A DNA stretch of 64,000 nucleotides from Larix kaempferi (Eukaryota; Streptophyta; Pinopsida; Pinales; Pinaceae), in NCBI GenBank assembly GCA_027924585.1, contig BSBM01000461.1:8202001-8266000 (forward strand), in the 5' to 3' direction. Shown here piece after piece: positions 60,869 to 64,000 of this stretch (the first letter of the stretch is position 1; the number at the start of each line of letters is the position of its first letter). Position numbers and translations under genes: made by a program. The notes beneath the pieces are model-generated. The model did not search any database and had not been told where the DNA came from. It saw nothing but the letters and a program-made list of their open reading frames with translations.

Positions 60869-62861
60869 ATCCTCCATCCTTAGGAAGCAATGGTCTCCAT
60901 TGCATTAAATCCCTTATCATATGTCGAGCTGTGTGTCGAGTTGAGCTCTTGGTGTGACATTTGCTGAAGTGGAAAGATTGCCTTACTTTGACATCTTCAG
61001 AGGGTAGTAATTGTTGTTGATGGATGCGCTGGAGCTGTTCAACAGTTTTGGTTGTTGTGGTATCCTTGGTGTGCACCAGTGTGGATGGTTTCTTTTTGGA
61101 GGGGCCCCTTGAATGCGTGGCCTTGCACTGTAGAGGTACCCGAATAGGCGATGCTGCACTAACTTTGTGTTTTTCTTGTTTCTGCTGAGTAGAAGGATAA
61201 TCTGCAGAGGTTGTGGATGTCTCCGCGATCTGATGTTCACCTTTAGTGGCAATTGCGAATAGGGAAAATTTCCCAGTGTGGGAGATTATCTTTCTTCCCT
61301 GCTCGTTTGGGGTAGGTGCAACTATCTCTGGTATCCGATAGAGTTGTCCTCCCAAAGTGACAATGACACTGCGAGGTCGTGATTCATATACAGCATGACG
61401 CTTCCACATATATGGTTGTCCTAAAATAACATCACATACTTCAAGTGGGGCCACATCACACAATACCTCATCTTTGAAGGGCTTGATGCCATATGGCAGG
61501 CGACATTGGTGACTGACACGGATCCTTCGTCCTTGGCTTAGCCATCCAATGGTGTATGGTTGTGGGTGTGGCGTTATTGGTAGCTCCAATCTCTTGATGA
61601 CTTCTTCTGAGATCAGGTTCTTCTGGCTGCCGCTGTCCACAACAAAGTGTAGGGGAATTCCCTTCACCCACATCTGTGAGTGGAAAAGGCGCTCCTCTGC
61701 CTCCGACTCTTCAGGCTCCTCTGGCTGAATCTGTGTGGTGGCAACAACGGCACTGGGTTCTGCATCAATGATCTGCTTCCCTTTTTGCGCGGCTGTGAAA
61801 TTAGGTTCCGAGTCAGAATCGAAACTGGGATCTGATTCTGAAGCTTTGATCTCAGCCACCAATGACTGTTTTGAGCGACAATCATCAGTGTTGTGCCAGG
61901 GGCTTTTGTGGAACTCGCACCACTTCCCGGTGTCCTTCTTTGTCTTTTCTTTACCCTTCTTCGCCTGTGGTTGGGACTGGTTTTCCTTTTCTTGCCCCGT
62001 GCTCTGCGAGCCAGAGTTTCCCTTGCCCTGCTTCTGCGCAGGTCCGAAGTCACGCTTGTTCTTTTGCTGAAATTTCTGCTCAATTTTGACAGCATATCGA
62101 TAGGCGGATCCGAGTGAAGAGATTTCCAGGAAATCCATCTCTATTCGGATGTATCGGTGTAGGCCACTGCGATATTTCAGTACTAGGTGCCGCTCGGAGT
62201 CCTTGATACCCAGCTTTGTGCGCAAGGTATGAAATTTGTTGGTGTACTCCGACACCGTTTGGTCCCTCTCTTGATGCAGAATGGTCCATTTTGTGTACTG
62301 GTCATCATAGTTTCCAACAGGGTAATATTGTTCTTTGACGGCATCTATAAAAGAGGCCCAAGTGGGATTGGAATATTCAAACAATCCAGACTCGTCTGAC
62401 GAGTTTTGCTCACAATAAGTTTCCCACCAATTTTTGACATGGGGGACGGCCTTAAGGAGCGCAAAGATGATCTTTTCCCTGTCGGAAAATTTGTGGACAG
62501 AGAAATACCCTTCTAGTAGATTCAACCATTCATCTAGAGCATCGGCATCGATTTGGCCTTCAAATAAAGGGATATCAAAATTAACTTGTACCTTGAAGGG
62601 AGTCGTATCTCCGAAATGGCTGCTCGTTGAGGGTGCAATTGCCGCTGTTGGCATGCGTTGAAGGATTTGGGCGAAATTATCCATCATCTCGTTCCTCTGT
62701 CGCGCGAGGGCTTCCTCGAGCAACAACTTGATAGGATCTACTGCTCCGTCGTCTCTCTTTTCTTCCGCCATAGGAGGCCGTTTGGGGCGGCGAGAGTGGT
62801 CTTCCCCAAGTGAAACTAGTTCGAGACCCAACTCTCTGTATCCTGACCTCGTTGGGGACAT
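60663..62861 (-). CDS. gag-pro: Gag-protease polyprotein, copy C24
   Basis: Open over 732 codons. Glu111 is shared with C22 and Ile479 with C17 and C19, so this copy combines markers of two groups. Met653 (for Thr) just before the LTR-encoded tail is private. The silent linker change is shared with C23 and C25. Confidence 0.86.
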   Translation of the reverse strand: MSPTRSGYRELGLELVSLGEDHSRRPKRPPMAEEKRDDGAVDPIKLLLEEALARQRNEMMDNFAQILQRMPTAAIAPSTSSHFGDTTPFKVQVNFDIPLFEGQIDADALDEWLNLLEGYFSVHKFSDREKIIFALLKAVPHVKNWWETYCEQNSSDESGLFEYSNPTWASFIDAVKEQYYPVGNYDDQYTKWTILHQERDQTVSEYTNKFHTLRTKLGIKDSERHLVLKYRSGLHRYIRIEMDFLEISSLGSAYRYAVKIEQKFQQKNKRDFGPAQKQGKGNSGSQSTGQEKENQSQPQAKKGKEKTKKDTGKWCEFHKSPWHNTDDCRSKQSLVAEIKASESDPSFDSDSEPNFTAAQKGKQIIDAEPSAVVATTQIQPEEPEESEAEERLFHSQMWVKGIPLHFVVDSGSQKNLISEEVIKRLELPITPHPQPYTIGWLSQGRRIRVSHQCRLPYGIKPFKDEVLCDVAPLEVCDVILGQPYMWKRHAVYESRPRSVIVTLGGQLYRIPEIVAPTPNEQGRKIISHTGKFSLFAIATKGEHQIAETSTTSADYPSTQQKQEKHKVSAASPIRVPLQCKATHSRGPSKKKPSTLVHTKDTTTTKTVEQLQRIHQQQLLPSEDVKVRQSFHFSKCHTKSSTRHTARHMIRDLMQWRPLLPKDGGLIQVDIGGGPPLPTGSKQSSGNFDKLLFLAVFRVLNFRSHFEALNDIFWRFGGPNGCLRHAFGPSRKL

Positions 62862-62902
62862 GCACCGAGAAACAATCAAAGAGCAGACCGCTCTGATACC
62901 AC

Positions 62903-63523
62903 TGATCCGGATTTATGTGGGAACGAAACAAAAGATAGCATATACAGAATCATATACATAGATATATTGCAAATAACACAGTGATACAGTAAACACATAT
63001 TCTATTAAATAGCGGAAATAGAATAGACTGTAAAATACAATAGCTAGAATGGTGGTAGCTATCTCTGAGAAGAGATGTGGCCGCTATGCTCATTCGTGCC
63101 AAGATGAATACAAAGAGAGGCCGAAAGGGCCTATTTATCATAAGCATGAGGGAAAGAATCCCAAACATCCAAAAACCTAACCCTAGGAGATGAAGCGCCA
63201 AAAGTCATGTGGGCCCCGTTTGGGTAAGTTAGTACATCAACTTCCCGGGGTCGTAACTTTTGCATGCGATCTCCGTTTGGGGCGCTCGGTAGCCCGTTGG
63301 AAAGGTCTATCCGAGATTTACAACTTTCGACTGGGCCCAAATGCATGCCGAAGGCAACCATTCGGTCCCCCAAATCGCCAAAAAATGTCGTTTAGGGCCT
63401 CAAAATGGCTCCGGAAGTTCAGGACCCGAAAAACTGCTAAAAATAGTAATTTATCAAAATTGCCAGAAGACTGTTTTGAGCCAGTTGGAAGAGGTGGGCC
63501 GCCACCGATATCCACCTGGATCA
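62903..63523 (-). mobile_element. LTR24
   Basis: The primer-binding site is at 62890-62901 and the purine tract at 63524-63536. C at 63363 in the hairpin (63333-63369) matches LTR22, two units away. Confidence 0.9.
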
Positions 63524-64000
63524 ATCCTCCATCCTTAGGAAGCAATGGTCTCCATTGCGTTAAATCCCTTATCATATGTCGAGCTGTGTGTCGAGTTGAG
63601 CTCTTGGTGTGACATTTGCTGAAGTGGAAAGATTGCCTTACTTTGACATCTTCAGAGGGTAGTAATTGTTGTTGATGGATGCGCTGGAGCTGTTCAACAG
63701 TTTTGGTTGTTGTGGTATCCTTGGTGTGCACCAGTGTGGATGGTTTCTTTTTGGAGGGGCCCCTTGAATGCGTGGCCTTGCACTGTAGAGGTACCCGAAT
63801 AGGCGATGCTGCACTAACTTTGTGTTTTTCTTGTTTCTGCTGAGTAGAAGGATAATCTGCAGAGGTTGTGGATGTCTCCGCGATCTGATGTTCACCTTTA
63901 GTGGCAATTGCGAATAGGGAAAATTTCCCAGTGTGGGAGATTATCTTTCTTCCCTGCTCGTTTGGGGTAGGTGCAACTATCTCTGGTATCCGATAGAGTT
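63318..64000 (-). CDS. gag-pro: Gag-protease polyprotein, copy C25 (5' part outside the window)
   Basis: The C-terminal part of the frame is open from the right edge to the stop at 63318. It covers the end of the protease domain, the linker and the LTR-encoded tail. Residue 510 is Ile, and it shares the silent linker change with C23 and C24. No amino-acid difference from the consensus was seen in the visible part. The gag domain and start lie beyond the window. Confidence 0.85.
   Translation of the reverse strand, partial: LYRIPEIVAPTPNEQGRKIISHTGKFSLFAIATKGEHQIAETSTTSADYPSTQQKQEKHKVSAASPIRVPLQCKATHSRGPSKKKPSTLVHTKDTTTTKTVEQLQRIHQQQLLPSEDVKVRQSFHFSKCHTKSSTRHTARHMIRDLTQWRPLLPKDGGLIQVDIGGGPPLPTGSKQSSGNFDKLLFLAVFRVLNFRSHFEALNDIFWRFGGPNGCLRHAFGPSRKL

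Larger units (their letters stand above)
1..64000 (-). repeat. Tandem array of a 2,655-bp LTR-retrotransposon-derived unit (about 24.1 copies)
   Basis: The sequence from position 1 recurs at 2656 and then at every further 2,655 bp to the right edge. LTR starts fall at 1838 + 2655n for n = 0 to 23 without exception, so no unit has gained or lost net length. Each unit is one 621-bp LTR plus a 2,034-bp internal region with one gag-protease ORF, all on the minus strand. Differences between units are isolated substitutions. Neither array edge nor any target-site duplication is visible. The single-LTR spacing means neighbouring elements share LTRs, as in arrays made by LTR-LTR unequal crossing-over or from a one-LTR circle. 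An assembly error could also expand a repeat, but copy-specific variants argue that most copies are real. Confidence 0.97.

Noticed and set aside
1-64000. A CRISPR array or bacterial tandem system
   Set aside because: The repeats are 2,655 bp, coding, and have no short repeat-spacer structure. The tRNA-iMet primer site and gag-protease ORF identify a eukaryotic LTR retrotransposon.

Overview
The window is one uninterrupted tandem array. A single 2,655 bp unit repeats about 24.1 times, with no unrelated DNA between units and no net length change: every landmark recurs at exactly +2,655. Each unit is one long terminal repeat (LTR, 621 bp) plus one internal region (2,034 bp) of a non-autonomous Ty3/gypsy-type LTR retrotransposon, and all units read on the minus strand. 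The array runs off both ends of the window, so its full length and flanks are unknown.

Unit layout in transcription (minus) order: LTR with ends TGATCC...GGATCA; one spacer base; a 12-nt primer-binding site matching the 3' end of plant initiator tRNA-Met; a leader of about 28 nt; one long gag-protease ORF (732 aa from the first ATG); a purine-rich tract; then the next LTR, into which the ORF runs for its last 68 codons. There is no reverse transcriptase, RNase H, integrase or envelope. This matches the class called TR-GAG (terminal-repeat elements keeping only GAG), here with the aspartic protease also kept. Neighbouring elements share LTRs, as expected from LTR-LTR unequal exchange or rolling-circle amplification of a one-LTR circle.

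The host is most likely a land plant. The evidence is the tRNA-iMet primer site, the plant-style gag with a CX2HX4HX4C knuckle, and a U3 with plant promoter motifs (telo-box core and TGGGCC site II elements). I cannot name the species or retrotransposon lineage. Arrays of retrotransposon-derived long monomers are known from some plant centromeres (potato), but nothing here proves a centromeric location.

Copies are numbered from the left: LTR1-LTR24, and gag copies C1 (cut by the left edge) to C25 (cut by the right edge). Copy Cn has LTRn as its 5' LTR and LTR(n-1) as its 3' LTR. Of the 23 complete gag copies, 20 are open; C4, C9 and C10 each carry one nonsense codon. Residue numbers below count from the first ATG. 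Copies differ only by scattered substitutions, several shared between copies two or three units apart, which shows block duplications of 5,310 or 7,965 bp inside the array.

The most striking pattern is a 37-bp imperfect hairpin in the U3 part of the LTR. By eye it holds 12 variable positions across the 24 LTRs, the same number as the other 584 bp of the LTR together. One haplotype (LTR13, 16, 18) changes both partners of a stem base pair. I found no bacterial, phage, CRISPR, tRNA or rRNA features.
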